Assembly: GCA_947456855.1 (NCBI GenBank)
Contig: CANGTR010000015.1
Location: 1-35,759 of the forward strand
Reading direction: 5' to 3'
DNA from: Sphingobacteriia bacterium
GTDB lineage: Bacteria > Bacteroidota > Bacteroidia > Chitinophagales > Chitinophagaceae
DNA length: 35,759 nt
Under the pieces are notes generated by a model. That model ran no database searches, had not been told where the DNA came from, and saw only the letters and a program-made list of their open reading frames with translations. Positions within the stretch are counted from its first letter, which is position 1, and each line of letters starts with the position of its first letter. Both the position numbers and the translations under genes were made by a program. Below, in pieces: positions 7,661 to 16,404 of this stretch.

Positions 7661-8011
7661 CTAGAAACGTTTTTCTTTAATACGTGCACTTTTACCACTA
7701 CGCTCACGTAGGTAAAACAATTTAGCACGACGCACTTTACCCACTTTATTCAAAACGATAGAATCGATATTTGGAGAAAGGATTGGGAACAAGCGTTCTA
7801 CACCTACTCCATCAGAGATTTTACGTACTGTGAAAGAGGCTGTTGCCCCAGTTCCCTGGTGCTTAATCACATCTCCACGGAAACTCTGGATACGTTCTTT
7901 ACCACCCTCTACAATTTTATAGTTTACGGTAATATTATCACCTGCTTTAAACTTCGGATGAGTTTTCTTGGTAGTTAACTGATCGTGTACAAACTGAACT
8001 GCTGCGTCCAT
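7661..8011 (-). CDS. rplS: 50S ribosomal protein L19
   Basis: L19 lies at the interface of the two ribosomal subunits. The 116-residue protein shows the family blocks [29 protein letters not shown] and [17 protein letters not shown], ending in the basic [20 protein letters not shown] segment. The length and start are standard. In many bacteria rplS is linked to rpsP, rimM and trmD; here it stands alone between rny and tatA. It has a clear -7 box 22 bases before the start and its own terminator. Confidence 0.97.
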   Translation of the reverse strand: MDAAVQFVHDQLTTKKTHPKFKAGDNITVNYKIVEGGKERIQSFRGDVIKHQGTGATASFTVRKISDGVGVERLFPILSPNIDSIVLNKVGKVRRAKLFYLRERSGKSARIKEKRF

Positions 8012-8033
8012 AACTTTTAATTTTTGCGGACGG

Positions 8034-8041
8034 CAAAGGTA
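8034..8041 (-). promoter_or_regulatory. rplS promoter -7 box
   Basis: The minus strand reads TACCTTTG, an exact match to the Bacteroidota -7 consensus TAnnTTTG, 22 bases upstream of the rplS ATG. A clear -33 TTTG is not visible at the expected distance. Confidence 0.5.
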
Positions 8042-8081
8042 GTGAAAAATTAGTAAAGAGCATACTCATTACCGATTTTTT

Positions 8082-9647
8082 TTACCTAGCCACATTGATT
8101 GCCCTTTTTTCTCTAATAACGGTTACCTTAATCTGCCCTGGATAAGTCATTTCTGTCTGAATTTTTTGGGCTATTTCGAAACTCAACTTATCACTGTCTA
8201 AATCGGTTACTTTATCTGCTTCTACAATTACCCTTAATTCTCGTCCAGCTTGAATTGCATAGGCTTTTTCTACTCCTTGATAAGCCAATGCTAGATTCTC
8301 TAAATCCTTGATTCTTTGGAGGTATTGTTGCATGATTTCTCTTCTGGCTCCAGGTCTTGCACCGCTTATTGCATCACAGGCCTGAATAATAGGAGAGATT
8401 ACATATAACATTTCCATTTCATCGTGGTGAGCACCAATGGCATTTACCACTGCAGGGTTTTCCCCATATTTTTCAGCCAATTTAGCGCCTAATAGGGCAT
8501 GGCTTAATTCAGTTTCTTCGTCTGGAACCTTGCCAATATCATGCAATAAACCAGCTCTTTTGGCCAATTTAGGGTTCATCCCAAGTTCAGATGCCATGAT
8601 TCCGCATAAATTAGCCGTTTCACGACTGTGCATCAATAGATTTTGACCATAAGAAGACCTGAACCGCATTTTACCTACAATTCTGATCAATTCTTTGTGT
8701 AATCCATGAATGCCCATTTCAATCACGGTTCTTTCTCCGATTTCCATTACCTGTTCTTCTAATTGACGACGTGTTTTTTCAACTACTTCCTCAATACGGG
8801 CCGGATGGATTCTTCCATCAGAAACCAATCTTTGTAAGCTTAATCGGGCAATTTCCCTTCTTAATGGATCAAAAGAGGAAAGAATAATCGCTTCGGGTGT
8901 ATCATCTACAATTAAGTCAACCCCAGTTGCAGCTTCAATAGCACGTATATTACGCCCTTCTCTTCCAATGATTTGGCCTTTAATCTCATCTGTTTCTAAA
9001 TTGAATACGGTAACTGTGTTTTCAATCGTAATTTCAGCTGCCGTTCTTTGAATAGATTGAATAACAATTTTGCGAGCCTCTTTATTGGCTTTTAATTTTG
9101 CATCTTCAATAATATCTTGTTGTAAAGACAAAGCCTGTGTATGGGCCTCTTGTTTAAGGCTTTCAACCAATTGCGTTTTAGCATCTTCTGCACTCAATCC
9201 TGCAATTTTTTCTAATCTGCGGATATGTTCTTCTTGGTGTTTTTCTAATTCTGTTCTTTTTTGATTGACCACTTCAATCTGGCGATTGAGGGTTTCTTTA
9301 ATTGCATCATTTTCCTTAACCTGCTTCTCTATAGAAGCTTCTTTCTGGTTAATGGTCATCTCTTTCTGCTTGATACGATTTTCGGTTTCTCCGATTTTAC
9401 GGTTCTTCTCCAAAATTTCTTTGTCGTGATCTGCTTTAAGTTGAACAAAACGCTCTTTGGCTTCTAACTGCTTCTCTTTTTTTACTGTTTCAGCCCTTAA
9501 TTCGGCTTCTTTTAAGATGTTTTGAGCCTGATTTTCTGCGTCTTCTAACTGTTTTTTGGTGTTTTTGGCGAAAATAAATCTACCCGCTATAACGCCTATT
9601 ACAAGAGCAACTGTAGCCGATATGATTAATAATATTACTGAATCCAT
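8082..9647 (-). CDS. rny: Ribonuclease Y
   Basis: RNase Y is a membrane-anchored endoribonuclease that starts mRNA decay. The 521 residues show the full family order. An N-terminal membrane helix lies at residues 4-23, and a long charged coiled coil runs from about 30 to 200. The KH RNA-binding domain is at about 211-275 with [11 protein letters not shown], and the HD domain is at about 336-430 with the metal-binding pair His369-Asp370 in [12 protein letters not shown]. The C-terminus ([13 protein letters not shown]) is also typical. It is transcribed in the same direction as the pheT-zapA cluster upstream, after a 154-base gap with a possible promoter. Continued transcription from zapA is also possible. 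rplS follows after 70 bases. Confidence 0.96.
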   Translation of the reverse strand: MDSVILLIISATVALVIGVIAGRFIFAKNTKKQLEDAENQAQNILKEAELRAETVKKEKQLEAKERFVQLKADHDKEILEKNRKIGETENRIKQKEMTINQKEASIEKQVKENDAIKETLNRQIEVVNQKRTELEKHQEEHIRRLEKIAGLSAEDAKTQLVESLKQEAHTQALSLQQDIIEDAKLKANKEARKIVIQSIQRTAAEITIENTVTVFNLETDEIKGQIIGREGRNIRAIEAATGVDLIVDDTPEAIILSSFDPLRREIARLSLQRLVSDGRIHPARIEEVVEKTRRQLEEQVMEIGERTVIEMGIHGLHKELIRIVGKMRFRSSYGQNLLMHSRETANLCGIMASELGMNPKLAKRAGLLHDIGKVPDEETELSHALLGAKLAEKYGENPAVVNAIGAHHDEMEMLYVISPIIQACDAISGARPGARREIMQQYLQRIKDLENLALAYQGVEKAYAIQAGRELRVIVEADKVTDLDSDKLSFEIAQKIQTEMTYPGQIKVTVIREKRAINVAR

Positions 9648-9729
9648 GGTGTTGGCAAGGGTTTAAATTGTTCACAATCCTATTTGTCTGATCACATCTC
9701 ATTTAATACTAATAAGTAATGATTTGTTA

Positions 9730-9737
9730 CGAAGATA
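9730..9737 (-). promoter_or_regulatory. Possible rny promoter -7 box
   Basis: The minus strand reads TATCTTCG, one mismatch from TAnnTTTG, 82 bases upstream of the rny ATG in the zapA-rny gap. No convincing -33 element is seen. Confidence 0.28.
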
Positions 9738-9801
9738 ACAAGAAGATTGCAGATTTAAGTTGAAGGAGATAAGAATTGTGATTGATCTATAAAAATAGGC
9801 G

Positions 9802-10113
9802 CTAATCTTTGCCTTCCTGCAAGGTTTTTTCGATCAATTTTCCCAATTCGGTAATTTGTTGAGCAGCATCATTCCATTGAACAGGAAGGGATCCTGTTTC
9901 TTTTTGTTCTGTGGCAAACCACAATAATACCATAGCTATATAGTCCTGCATGTCTTTACCGGCAAACTGCGTTTTAAATGAATTGATTTTTTCATTGATT
10001 AAGGCAGCTGTTTTGCGAACCATTTCCTCATCTGCAGGCTCAATTTTTAAGCGATAACTTCTATCGGCAATTACTATATTTACGGGTATCAGTTCATTCA
10101 TATGTTTAGGCAT
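9802..10113 (-). CDS. zapA: Cell division protein ZapA-like
   Basis: ZapA binds and bundles FtsZ filaments at mid-cell. The 103-residue protein begins with the ZapA fold: IPVNIVIADRSYRLKIEPADEE, then MVRKTAALINEKINSFK, with a helical C-terminal part that would form the coiled-coil dimer. The first ATG overlaps the preceding coiled-coil gene by eight bases. A second ATG at 10101 would leave a four-base gap instead and cannot be excluded. It is the third gene of the tightly packed set pheT, coiled-coil gene, zapA, so the three are almost certainly co-transcribed. rny follows after 154 bases. Confidence 0.88.
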   Translation of the reverse strand: MPKHMNELIPVNIVIADRSYRLKIEPADEEMVRKTAALINEKINSFKTQFAGKDMQDYIAMVLLWFATEQKETGSLPVQWNDAAQQITELGKLIEKTLQEGKD

Positions 10114-10393
10114 GCAGCAATGCCAGGCATTTGTCTATTTCTTTGAGATAAGTGTCTATTTTTTTCTGAATTGCTTGCTTTTCGGAATCTTCCCAATGAC
10201 CTCCGGTAATTTGTACAGCAGTAACTTTTTGTTCCAATTGTTGAAGGAGTATATTTTTTGCTGATTGTTCGTTTTCTAAGACCGTTAAATCTTTTTGCAA
10301 CTTTTTATTGTCTTTCTGCAATTGCTTGTATTCTTTAATTAGCAATTGTAGTTTTTCTTGCAGTTGGTTAATATGGTTGTTAATGTCGGTCAT
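10106..10393 (-). CDS. Small coiled-coil protein, possible ZapA partner (ZapB-like)
   Basis: This is a 95-residue, almost wholly helical protein. Residues 5-60 form a heptad-like coiled coil rich in Gln, Leu and Lys (INQLQEKLQLLIKEYKQLQ), as in ZapB. A short loop with TGGHWEDSEKQ follows, then a second helix, IQKKIDTYLKEIDKCLALL. No catalytic motif is visible. It overlaps the pheT stop by one base (TAATG) and the zapA start by eight bases. The size, the coiled coil and the tight coupling to zapA suggest a divisome or Z-ring accessory factor. This is inference from layout, since coiled-coil similarity alone is not specific. Confidence 0.72.
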   Translation of the reverse strand: MTDINNHINQLQEKLQLLIKEYKQLQKDNKKLQKDLTVLENEQSAKNILLQQLEQKVTAVQITGGHWEDSEKQAIQKKIDTYLKEIDKCLALLHA

Positions 10394-12804
10394 TATTTTC
10401 TGATTTCCGCCTGTATTTCTTTTTCAAAACATTGAATTAACTTTCCCATCATGCCGTCAATCTCATTATCGGTAAGGGTTTTGGCATCATCCCAAAAAGT
10501 AAAACTTACCGCCATCGATTTTTTATTTGTCCCCAATTTATCGCTTTCAAACAGATCGAACAATTGCATTTGCTGAAGTTTAGGCAATTTAATGGTTTGT
10601 ACTGACTTTTCAATAGCTCCGTAGGTAATTGCTTTATCCACTACCAATGCAAGATCTCTTTGAACAGAAGGATATTTGTTGACTTCTTTGTAAGTGATTT
10701 TCTTTTTTTGAACTGCACTAACTAGTTTTTTGAAAGTAAAATCAAGCATATAAACTGGCTGCTTTAAATCGAATGTGGCTAATTGTTTATTGCTTACAGT
10801 CAGTATTTCACCCAATAATTGCTTGTCGGAATAAATTTGGATGCTGGCTTCTTGCTCCAACAATTCAAATCGAATATTGAACAATCCGCAGTATTGGAGA
10901 ATGGCTGTAGCCAAGCCTTTCATCGAAAAGAAATCCAAAGCACTGCTTTTACTTCTCCAACCTTGTTCGTGGTTATTTCCTGTTGCAAATAAGCAAAAAT
11001 GTTCTTCTTCAGTAAATCCATCTTCTTTGGTTTGATAGGTTTTTCCGAATTCGAATAGTTGCAGATTGTTGTTTTTTCTGTTCAAATTATAAGCGATGGT
11101 TTCTAAACCACTTTCTAACATCGAAGGCCTTAAAACATCCAATTCGGCACTTAAATTATTCATCATTTTTACCAAATTGGTACTAGCAGCCTCATCAAAA
11201 TACTTGCTATTGGTAATTGAGTTAGTGATAATTTCTGTAAAGCCTTTTCCTATTAAAAAGTGAGCAATCTTTTCGCGCAAATTTTCTTTGATTCCCAAAC
11301 CATCTATTGCAGGGCTAATGCTGATTAAGGAAGGAATCTCTACATTGTCCAAACCATCAATGCGCAGAATTTCTTCAACAATATCTGCAGGAATACTGAT
11401 GTCGGGCTTGCTATACGGCACTTCCACCATCAACTCATCCATTCCTTCTTTTACAATACCAAAACCCAATGCAGTCAATATTCTTTTTACTTTATCTGAA
11501 TGATAATTTTTGCCACTCAATTTCTTGAGGTAGTGATTCTTAATGGTTACCGTTACTCTGGGGGCAGGATTTGGATATATGTCTACAATGTCGCTGCTAA
11601 TTTCGCCGCCTGCAATCTCTTTGATCAATAAGGCTGCACGTTTCAACACATTCACCGTATTGGAAATATCAATCCCTTTCTCAAATCGGGTTGCAGCATC
11701 TGTTCTTAATCCATGTCTGATTGAAGTCTTTCTGATTGCTACAGAATTGAAACAAGCACTTTCTAAGAAAATGGCTTTTGTATTTGTATTTACCCCACTT
11801 TTTATTCCCCCAAAAACACCTGCAATACACATGCCTTCTGTTGCATTGCAAATCATTAAATCAGTGCCATTTAATTTTCTTTCCTTTTCGTCAAGTGTGG
11901 TAAATATGGTTTGATCAGGGCAGTTTTTTACGATGACTTCGTTACCAGTAATTGCGGCCGCATCAAAAGCATGCAATGGCTGACCTGTTTCGTGTAAAAT
12001 AAAGTTAGTGATGTCTACTATATTGTTGATGCTTCTAACACCTATCGCAGTAAGTTTATTAACCAACCATTCAGGAGAAGTTTGCACAGTAACACCACTG
12101 ATGGTAACGCCTGCATAACGAGGACAATCCAAGCTATTTTCAACAGTTACTTTAATTGGTAAGCTATTATTATCAGATTTAAATCCATTGGTAAAAGGAG
12201 ATTTAACCCTTGTTTCTTTTTGATGATGGGTTAGGTAGGCAGCCACATCTCTGGCAACACCCATATGGCTCATTGCATCCATTCTGTTGGGCGTTAAACC
12301 AATTTCATAGATCCAATCGGAATAGGGTTTAAAGTAGTCTGCAGCTGGGGTTCCAGGTGTTAAGTTATTGGGTAATACCATTATTCCATCGTGGCTAAAA
12401 CCCAATCCCAGCTCATCTTCTGCGCAAATCATGCCTTGGCTTTCTTCGCCCCTGATTTTAGCAGCTTTCATGGTCATTGGCTCACCAGAAATAGGATAAA
12501 TGGTTGATCCAATAGTTGCCACTGCCACTTTCTGGCCTACCGCAACATTGGCTGCGCCACAAACCACTTTTAAAGGGGCTTCTTTACCAATATTGATGGT
12601 AGTTAACTTTAATTTATCTGCATTGGGATGTTGCTCGCAAGTCAACACTTCTCCTATCAGTACTCCTGCCAATCCACCCTTAATTTTTTCGTACTGTTCT
12701 AAGCTCTCTACTTCCAAACCTATAGAAGTCAATATTTTAGATAATTGAACCGGATCGATTGCTTCGGGTAAATATTCAGATAACCAATTGTAACTAATTG
12801 TCAT
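10393..12804 (-). CDS. pheT: Phenylalanine--tRNA ligase beta subunit
   Basis: PheT pairs with PheS (not in this window) to charge tRNA(Phe). The open frame reaches back to 12945, but the protein proper starts at the Met at 12804 (MTISYNWLSEYLPE), giving 803 residues, the normal length. The preceding 47 codons show no family similarity and contain the promoter -7 box. The domains follow the expected order: N-terminal B1, then the tRNA-binding EMAP-like domain (GVLIGEVLTCEQHPNADKL), the B3/B4 editing region, B5 with IVDITNFI nearby, the catalytic-like core (VEEILRIDGLDNVEIP, ITNSITNSKYF), and the C-terminal anticodon-binding fold (YKEVNKYPSVQRDLALVVD). It is the first gene of the cluster with the coiled-coil gene and zapA. 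Confidence 0.96.
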   Translation of the reverse strand: MTISYNWLSEYLPEAIDPVQLSKILTSIGLEVESLEQYEKIKGGLAGVLIGEVLTCEQHPNADKLKLTTINIGKEAPLKVVCGAANVAVGQKVAVATIGSTIYPISGEPMTMKAAKIRGEESQGMICAEDELGLGFSHDGIMVLPNNLTPGTPAADYFKPYSDWIYEIGLTPNRMDAMSHMGVARDVAAYLTHHQKETRVKSPFTNGFKSDNNSLPIKVTVENSLDCPRYAGVTISGVTVQTSPEWLVNKLTAIGVRSINNIVDITNFILHETGQPLHAFDAAAITGNEVIVKNCPDQTIFTTLDEKERKLNGTDLMICNATEGMCIAGVFGGIKSGVNTNTKAIFLESACFNSVAIRKTSIRHGLRTDAATRFEKGIDISNTVNVLKRAALLIKEIAGGEISSDIVDIYPNPAPRVTVTIKNHYLKKLSGKNYHSDKVKRILTALGFGIVKEGMDELMVEVPYSKPDISIPADIVEEILRIDGLDNVEIPSLISISPAIDGLGIKENLREKIAHFLIGKGFTEIITNSITNSKYFDEAASTNLVKMMNNLSAELDVLRPSMLESGLETIAYNLNRKNNNLQLFEFGKTYQTKEDGFTEEEHFCLFATGNNHEQGWRSKSSALDFFSMKGLATAILQYCGLFNIRFELLEQEASIQIYSDKQLLGEILTVSNKQLATFDLKQPVYMLDFTFKKLVSAVQKKKITYKEVNKYPSVQRDLALVVDKAITYGAIEKSVQTIKLPKLQQMQLFDLFESDKLGTNKKSMAVSFTFWDDAKTLTDNEIDGMMGKLIQCFEKEIQAEIRK

Positions 12805-12827
12805 ACTTGCTGCTGCTTTGAAATGGG

Positions 12828-12835
12828 CAAATTTA
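12828..12835 (-). promoter_or_regulatory. pheT promoter -7 box
   Basis: The minus strand reads TAAATTTG, an exact TAnnTTTG match, 23 bases upstream of the chosen pheT ATG at 12804. This supports the shorter start over the frame's full extension to 12945. The -33 region has only a partial match. Confidence 0.5.
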
Positions 12836-13002
12836 AGGTTTCTGCACCTATAAACCATTTTTGCTATTGAATCAGTCAAATATGTGTCATTTGCTATATT
12901 GGTATTAAAAATCGCGCAGCTTTTCAAACGGAAAGTGGAGGACATTTTTATTTTAGAAAATCAAGATTGAAGAAATTATTGATGCAATTAAAAATATCAA
13001 AT

Positions 13003-13116
13003 GAGCCCACAATGCCCAATCCGAACCTTTCAAAAATGAAGGAAAGAAAAGGAGAATTCAAATAGAATTACCAATGCCTTCATTGTTGGGCAGAGAGGAG
13101 TGGGGATTGTGGGCTC
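13003..13116. repeat. 114-base inverted-repeat structure (structured RNA or MITE-like element)
   Basis: The ends are perfect 11-bp inverted repeats: GAGCCCACAAT at 13003-13013 and ATTGTGGGCTC at 13106-13116. Directly inside, GCCCAA (13014-13019) pairs with TTGGGC (13086-13091), and further in AATGAAGG (13035-13042) pairs with CCTTCATT (13077-13084). The result is a long hairpin with offset side loops of about 15 and 14 bases. Nested helices favour a folded RNA. The terminal repeats and short length would also fit a small non-autonomous element, but no exact target duplication flanks it. Similar words ending in ATCAAAT occur on both sides. The strand cannot be decided, and I do not recognise it as 6S, SRP or RNase P RNA. 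Confidence 0.45.
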
Positions 13117-13125
13117 AAAATCTAT

Positions 13126-13149
13126 CAAATCAAGCTATTGCTTGATTTG
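13126..13149. other. Perfect 10-bp hairpin
   Basis: CAAATCAAGC at 13126-13135 pairs perfectly with GCTTGATTTG at 13140-13149 around a TATT loop, nine bases after the 114-base structure. No T-run follows on the plus strand. On the minus strand ATAGATTTT follows, so a weak minus-strand terminator is possible. A 38-codon open stretch on the minus strand (13138-13251) without a start codon ends with its stop in this hairpin. Confidence 0.45.
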
Positions 13150-13319
13150 TGCAAGGAAGATAGGGATTAATGCACCTGCTATATTACCAATAATTGCTCC
13201 GTTATATAACCCACTTGTAGATACGTGAATTCCGCTGAATGTCTCCGTGTTTTAAGAAATTTCTTTCTGCACATGGCTTTGTTAATTTCTCCAAATAAAA
13301 GCGTAAAACTTTTGAAAAT

Positions 13320-13393
13320 GGGGGATAAGCTTAGTAAATTGTGTGGATAGGTGGGTTTTAGCTGTTAATAAGCATAATGTAGCCTGTGGAATA
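13320..13393. promoter_or_regulatory. Cluster of DnaA-box-like words upstream of dnaB
   Basis: In 74 bases there are TGTGGATAG at 13342-13350 (one mismatch from the DnaA box TGTGGATAA), TGTTAATAA at 13363-13371 (two mismatches), TGTGGAATA at 13385-13393 and GGGGGATAA at 13320-13328, all in the same orientation. AT-rich DNA follows. This could be DnaA control of dnaB or part of a replication origin. Only one word is a strong match, so both readings are tentative. Confidence 0.25.
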
Positions 13394-13448
13394 ATATAGA
13401 TGGATCATTTATTTTGGCTACCAAATACTTCCCATTATATTCGCTCCC

Positions 13449-13502
13449 CTTTATTCAACAGGAAACAATTTGGTAACATAGAAATAATTCCGTTGAATAA
13501 AG
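13449..13502. promoter_or_regulatory. 11-bp inverted repeat in the dnaB leader
   Basis: CTTTATTCAAC at 13449-13459 is complementary to GTTGAATAAAG at 13492-13502. The inner GGAA (13461-13464) can extend pairing with TTCC (13488-13491). It ends 34 bases before the dnaB ATG. It could be an mRNA leader hairpin or a protein-binding site. It is not a terminator, as no T-run follows. Confidence 0.4.
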
Positions 13503-13536
13503 CAACCCATCAATCATTAAAAGTATGTACTAGCTA

Positions 13537-15108
13537 ATGGAAATAACGAGTTTAAATAAAGATAGAAAAAGAAGAAAGCCTTCTGTAGACCTAAGTACCA
13601 TGGTGTATGGTAAAGTGCCTCCTCAAGCCAAGGAATTGGAAGAAGCTGTGTTAGGTGCTATTATGCTCGAAAAAAGTGCTTTTGATACCGTATCAGAAAT
13701 CATTAAGCCAGAATGTTTTTATGTAGATGCACATAAATTCATTTTCGAAGCCATGCAATCATTGCAACAAAAAAGTGTACCCATCGATATTCTTACTGTT
13801 GTAGAAGAATTGAAAACTCAGGAGAAACTCGATATGGTTGGAGGCCCCTATTTTGTTACAAAATTGACCAATTCAGTTGTTTCAACTGCCAATATAGATG
13901 CACATGCTCGTATTGTTTTGCAAAAATTTATTCAAAGAGAACTGATTAGAATCAGTGGAGAAATAATTGGAGATGCTTATGAAGACAGCACCGATGTATT
14001 CGATTTATTGGATCATAGCGAAACATTGATGTTTAATATTACCAATAATTATTTAAAAAAGAATTTTGAAGATATTGGCAATGTAATGGTTAAAACCATT
14101 AATCGCATTGATGAATTAAGAACAAAAACAGAAGAGATATCCGGTGTGCCAAGTGGCTTTGCTTCGATTGATCGCATCACTTATGGATGGCAACCAACCG
14201 ATTTAATTATTCTTGCGGCCAGACCTTCGGTAGGTAAAACAGCATTTGCCCTAAACCTTGCAAGAAATGCAGCATTGCATCCTACTAAACCTGTTGGTGT
14301 AGGTTTCTTTTCATTAGAAATGAGTGCAGCTCAATTGGTACAGCGTATTTTAAGTGCTGAGAGTGAAATTGCAATGGAAAAAATTAGTAGAGGTAAATTG
14401 GAAGACCATGAATACCAACAATTGCATAGCAAGGGCATTAAAAAGTTAGAGTCTGCTCCAATTTATATTGATGATACAGCTGCTTTAAACATTTTTGAAT
14501 TCAGGGCAAAAGCAAGAAGATTGGTAAACAAACACCATGTTGGCGTAATCATTATAGATTATTTGCAATTGATGAGTGGAAGTAACGATAAGGGAGGAAA
14601 CCGCGAACAAGAAATCAGTAATATTTCGAGAAACCTAAAAGCATTGGCAAAGGAATTAAGTGTTCCAATTATTGCATTGAGTCAGTTAAGTCGTGCGGTA
14701 GAAACCAGAAAGGAAAGTAAAATGCCTCAACTAAGTGATCTTCGCGAATCTGGAGCAATAGAACAAGATGCCGATATGGTGATGTTTATTTATCGCCCAG
14801 AATATTACGAGAACATGAGTAATGAAAATGGCGAAAGCACTATTGGAGAAACCCATATCAGGATAGCAAAGCACAGGAACGGTTCATTAGAAACCATTAA
14901 GCTAAGGGCCAAATTGGCTATTCAAAAATTTGAAGAATTGGACAATGATAACAATGCTGGTTCTAGTTGGAGACCTATAACCCCTAACCTTCCTACAAGC
15001 GGTAGCGCAAGTTCGGGCGATGGACCTAAATTTTTTATTCAGAAAGGAAGCAAAATGAATGGTGGCGAATTTGATGAGGGTTTAGATCAAGATGCTCCTT
15101 TTAGTTAA
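13537..15108 (+). CDS. dnaB: Replicative DNA helicase DnaB
   Basis: DnaB is the hexameric helicase that unwinds the replication fork. The 523 residues show the N-terminal DnaB domain from about residue 28 (PPQAKELEEAVLGAIMLEKSAF), a linker, and a RecA-like motor. The motor contains Walker A ARPSVGKT at 228-235, the segment VGFFSLEMSAAQLVQR, Walker B region VIIIDYLQLMSG, SQLSRAVETR and the arginine-finger region LRESGAIEQDADMVMFIYRPEYY. The C-terminus after the motor is low-complexity and Gly/Ser-rich. No intein is present. It is the first gene of a seven-gene plus-strand run, and the lipase gene starts 12 bases after its stop. The upstream region holds an inverted repeat and DnaA-box-like words. 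Confidence 0.96.
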   Translation: MEITSLNKDRKRRKPSVDLSTMVYGKVPPQAKELEEAVLGAIMLEKSAFDTVSEIIKPECFYVDAHKFIFEAMQSLQQKSVPIDILTVVEELKTQEKLDMVGGPYFVTKLTNSVVSTANIDAHARIVLQKFIQRELIRISGEIIGDAYEDSTDVFDLLDHSETLMFNITNNYLKKNFEDIGNVMVKTINRIDELRTKTEEISGVPSGFASIDRITYGWQPTDLIILAARPSVGKTAFALNLARNAALHPTKPVGVGFFSLEMSAAQLVQRILSAESEIAMEKISRGKLEDHEYQQLHSKGIKKLESAPIYIDDTAALNIFEFRAKARRLVNKHHVGVIIIDYLQLMSGSNDKGGNREQEISNISRNLKALAKELSVPIIALSQLSRAVETRKESKMPQLSDLRESGAIEQDADMVMFIYRPEYYENMSNENGESTIGETHIRIAKHRNGSLETIKLRAKLAIQKFEELDNDNNAGSSWRPITPNLPTSGSASSGDGPKFFIQKGSKMNGGEFDEGLDQDAPFS

Positions 15109-15120
15109 CTTAAAACTAGT

Positions 15121-16386
15121 ATGAAAAAAATTATATTGTTTTTTTGTGGATGGATGATTACCAGTTTCTTGTTAGCTCAAAAATGCGATCCTTCAAAAAC
15201 ACCCATTGTTTTTGTACATGGATTTTTAGGTAGTGGAGATACTTATGCCACTCAATTTCAGCGTTTCATTTCCAACGGGTATTGCAATAATCAGTTGTAT
15301 GTTTTTGATTGGAACAGCATTGGCGCCCGTGGAAACACCAGCGCACAGTTAGATTCCTTGATCAATGTGGTTATCAAAAAAACAGGTGCTGATAAAATTA
15401 ATTTGGTAGGTCATTCTGCAGGAGGTGGAATTGGATATAATTATTTAAATGATTCTTTGCGTGCTAGCAAAGTGGCGCATTATGTTCATATAGGAAGTGG
15501 GAAAAATACAAAACCTGCAGGTAAAAATGGAGATGTACCTACTATGAATATTTTTTCTACTGATGATAAAGTAGCCAAGGGAGGTGCAATTCCTGGTGCA
15601 GTTAATATTCAGCAATCTGGTAATGACCATTATCAAGTTGCAACTAGCGAAGCTTCTTTTTATAGTATGTATTCTTTTTTTAACAATGGCAATAAAGCTG
15701 CTCTTACAAATAAAAAAGAAAGAAAACCTGTGATTGCTGGCAAAGCTTGTTTGATGGGAGAAAATACCCCTTTAGCTGGCGCTTTGATTGATGTATATGC
15801 TTTTGATCTTACCAAAGGGAATAGAAAAAAATCAGCCCCTGATTTTCATTTTCTGGCAGACTCTTTGGGAAATTGGGGGCCATTTATGGCCGACCCTTCT
15901 ATCGGGTATGAATTTGTTTTACAACCAACTGGTGGCCAAAGAACCGTGCATTATTTTCATGAGCCCTTTGTTCAATCGAATTCACTGGTTTATTTAAGAG
16001 CATTGCCTAAAACAGGAATGACTGCTTTATTACTCAATATTTTACCAGCAGATGATAACCAGTCTGTTCTGGCTATTTTTACCAGTAATGGAGCCGTTGT
16101 AAGTGGAAGAGATTCTTTAACCCTTAACGATATTAACCTTAGTAGTTCAATTATTGCACCTGCTTCTAAAACTGGGATTGCTCAATTTATTTTTGATGAT
16201 GGAGATAAAAAATCCAGTGGAAAGCTAATTCCTAATTTTAATGCAGTTCCATTTATGAATGGAGTAGACCTATTATTAGATACACAAAGCAATTCCCCTA
16301 TACATCTTTATTTTAATGGGAGAGATCTATATCTCCCAAAAAGAAAATCTGCTTCAGAGGGAGTTATGGTGCTTGTTTTAAATTAG
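15121..16386 (+). CDS. Secreted alpha/beta hydrolase, lipase-like, with C-terminal beta domain
   Basis: This 421-residue protein has a signal peptide (MKKIILFFCGWMITSFLLAQ) and an alpha/beta-hydrolase fold close to bacterial class 2 triacylglycerol lipases. It shows the oxyanion segment PIVFVHGFLGSG, the nucleophile elbow GHSAGG with Ser99, a likely acid Asp in IFSTDDKVA near 138-139, and a likely His160 in SGNDHYQVATS. After about residue 195 a second domain begins (KACLMGENTPLAGALIDVYAFD) that looks like an all-beta accessory domain. It resembles the C-terminal part of some extracellular esterases and polyester hydrolases. The substrate cannot be fixed from sequence. It follows dnaB by 12 bases and precedes rsmE by 18, so it is probably co-transcribed without a functional link. 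Confidence 0.82.
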   Translation: MKKIILFFCGWMITSFLLAQKCDPSKTPIVFVHGFLGSGDTYATQFQRFISNGYCNNQLYVFDWNSIGARGNTSAQLDSLINVVIKKTGADKINLVGHSAGGGIGYNYLNDSLRASKVAHYVHIGSGKNTKPAGKNGDVPTMNIFSTDDKVAKGGAIPGAVNIQQSGNDHYQVATSEASFYSMYSFFNNGNKAALTNKKERKPVIAGKACLMGENTPLAGALIDVYAFDLTKGNRKKSAPDFHFLADSLGNWGPFMADPSIGYEFVLQPTGGQRTVHYFHEPFVQSNSLVYLRALPKTGMTALLLNILPADDNQSVLAIFTSNGAVVSGRDSLTLNDINLSSSIIAPASKTGIAQFIFDDGDKKSSGKLIPNFNAVPFMNGVDLLLDTQSNSPIHLYFNGRDLYLPKRKSASEGVMVLVLN

Positions 16387-16404
16387 CCATTCAATTGCTT
16401 AAAC

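Noticed and set aside
12805..12945. 47-codon N-terminal extension of pheT
   Set aside because: It lacks family similarity and contains an exact promoter -7 box. The PheT fold starts at 12804.
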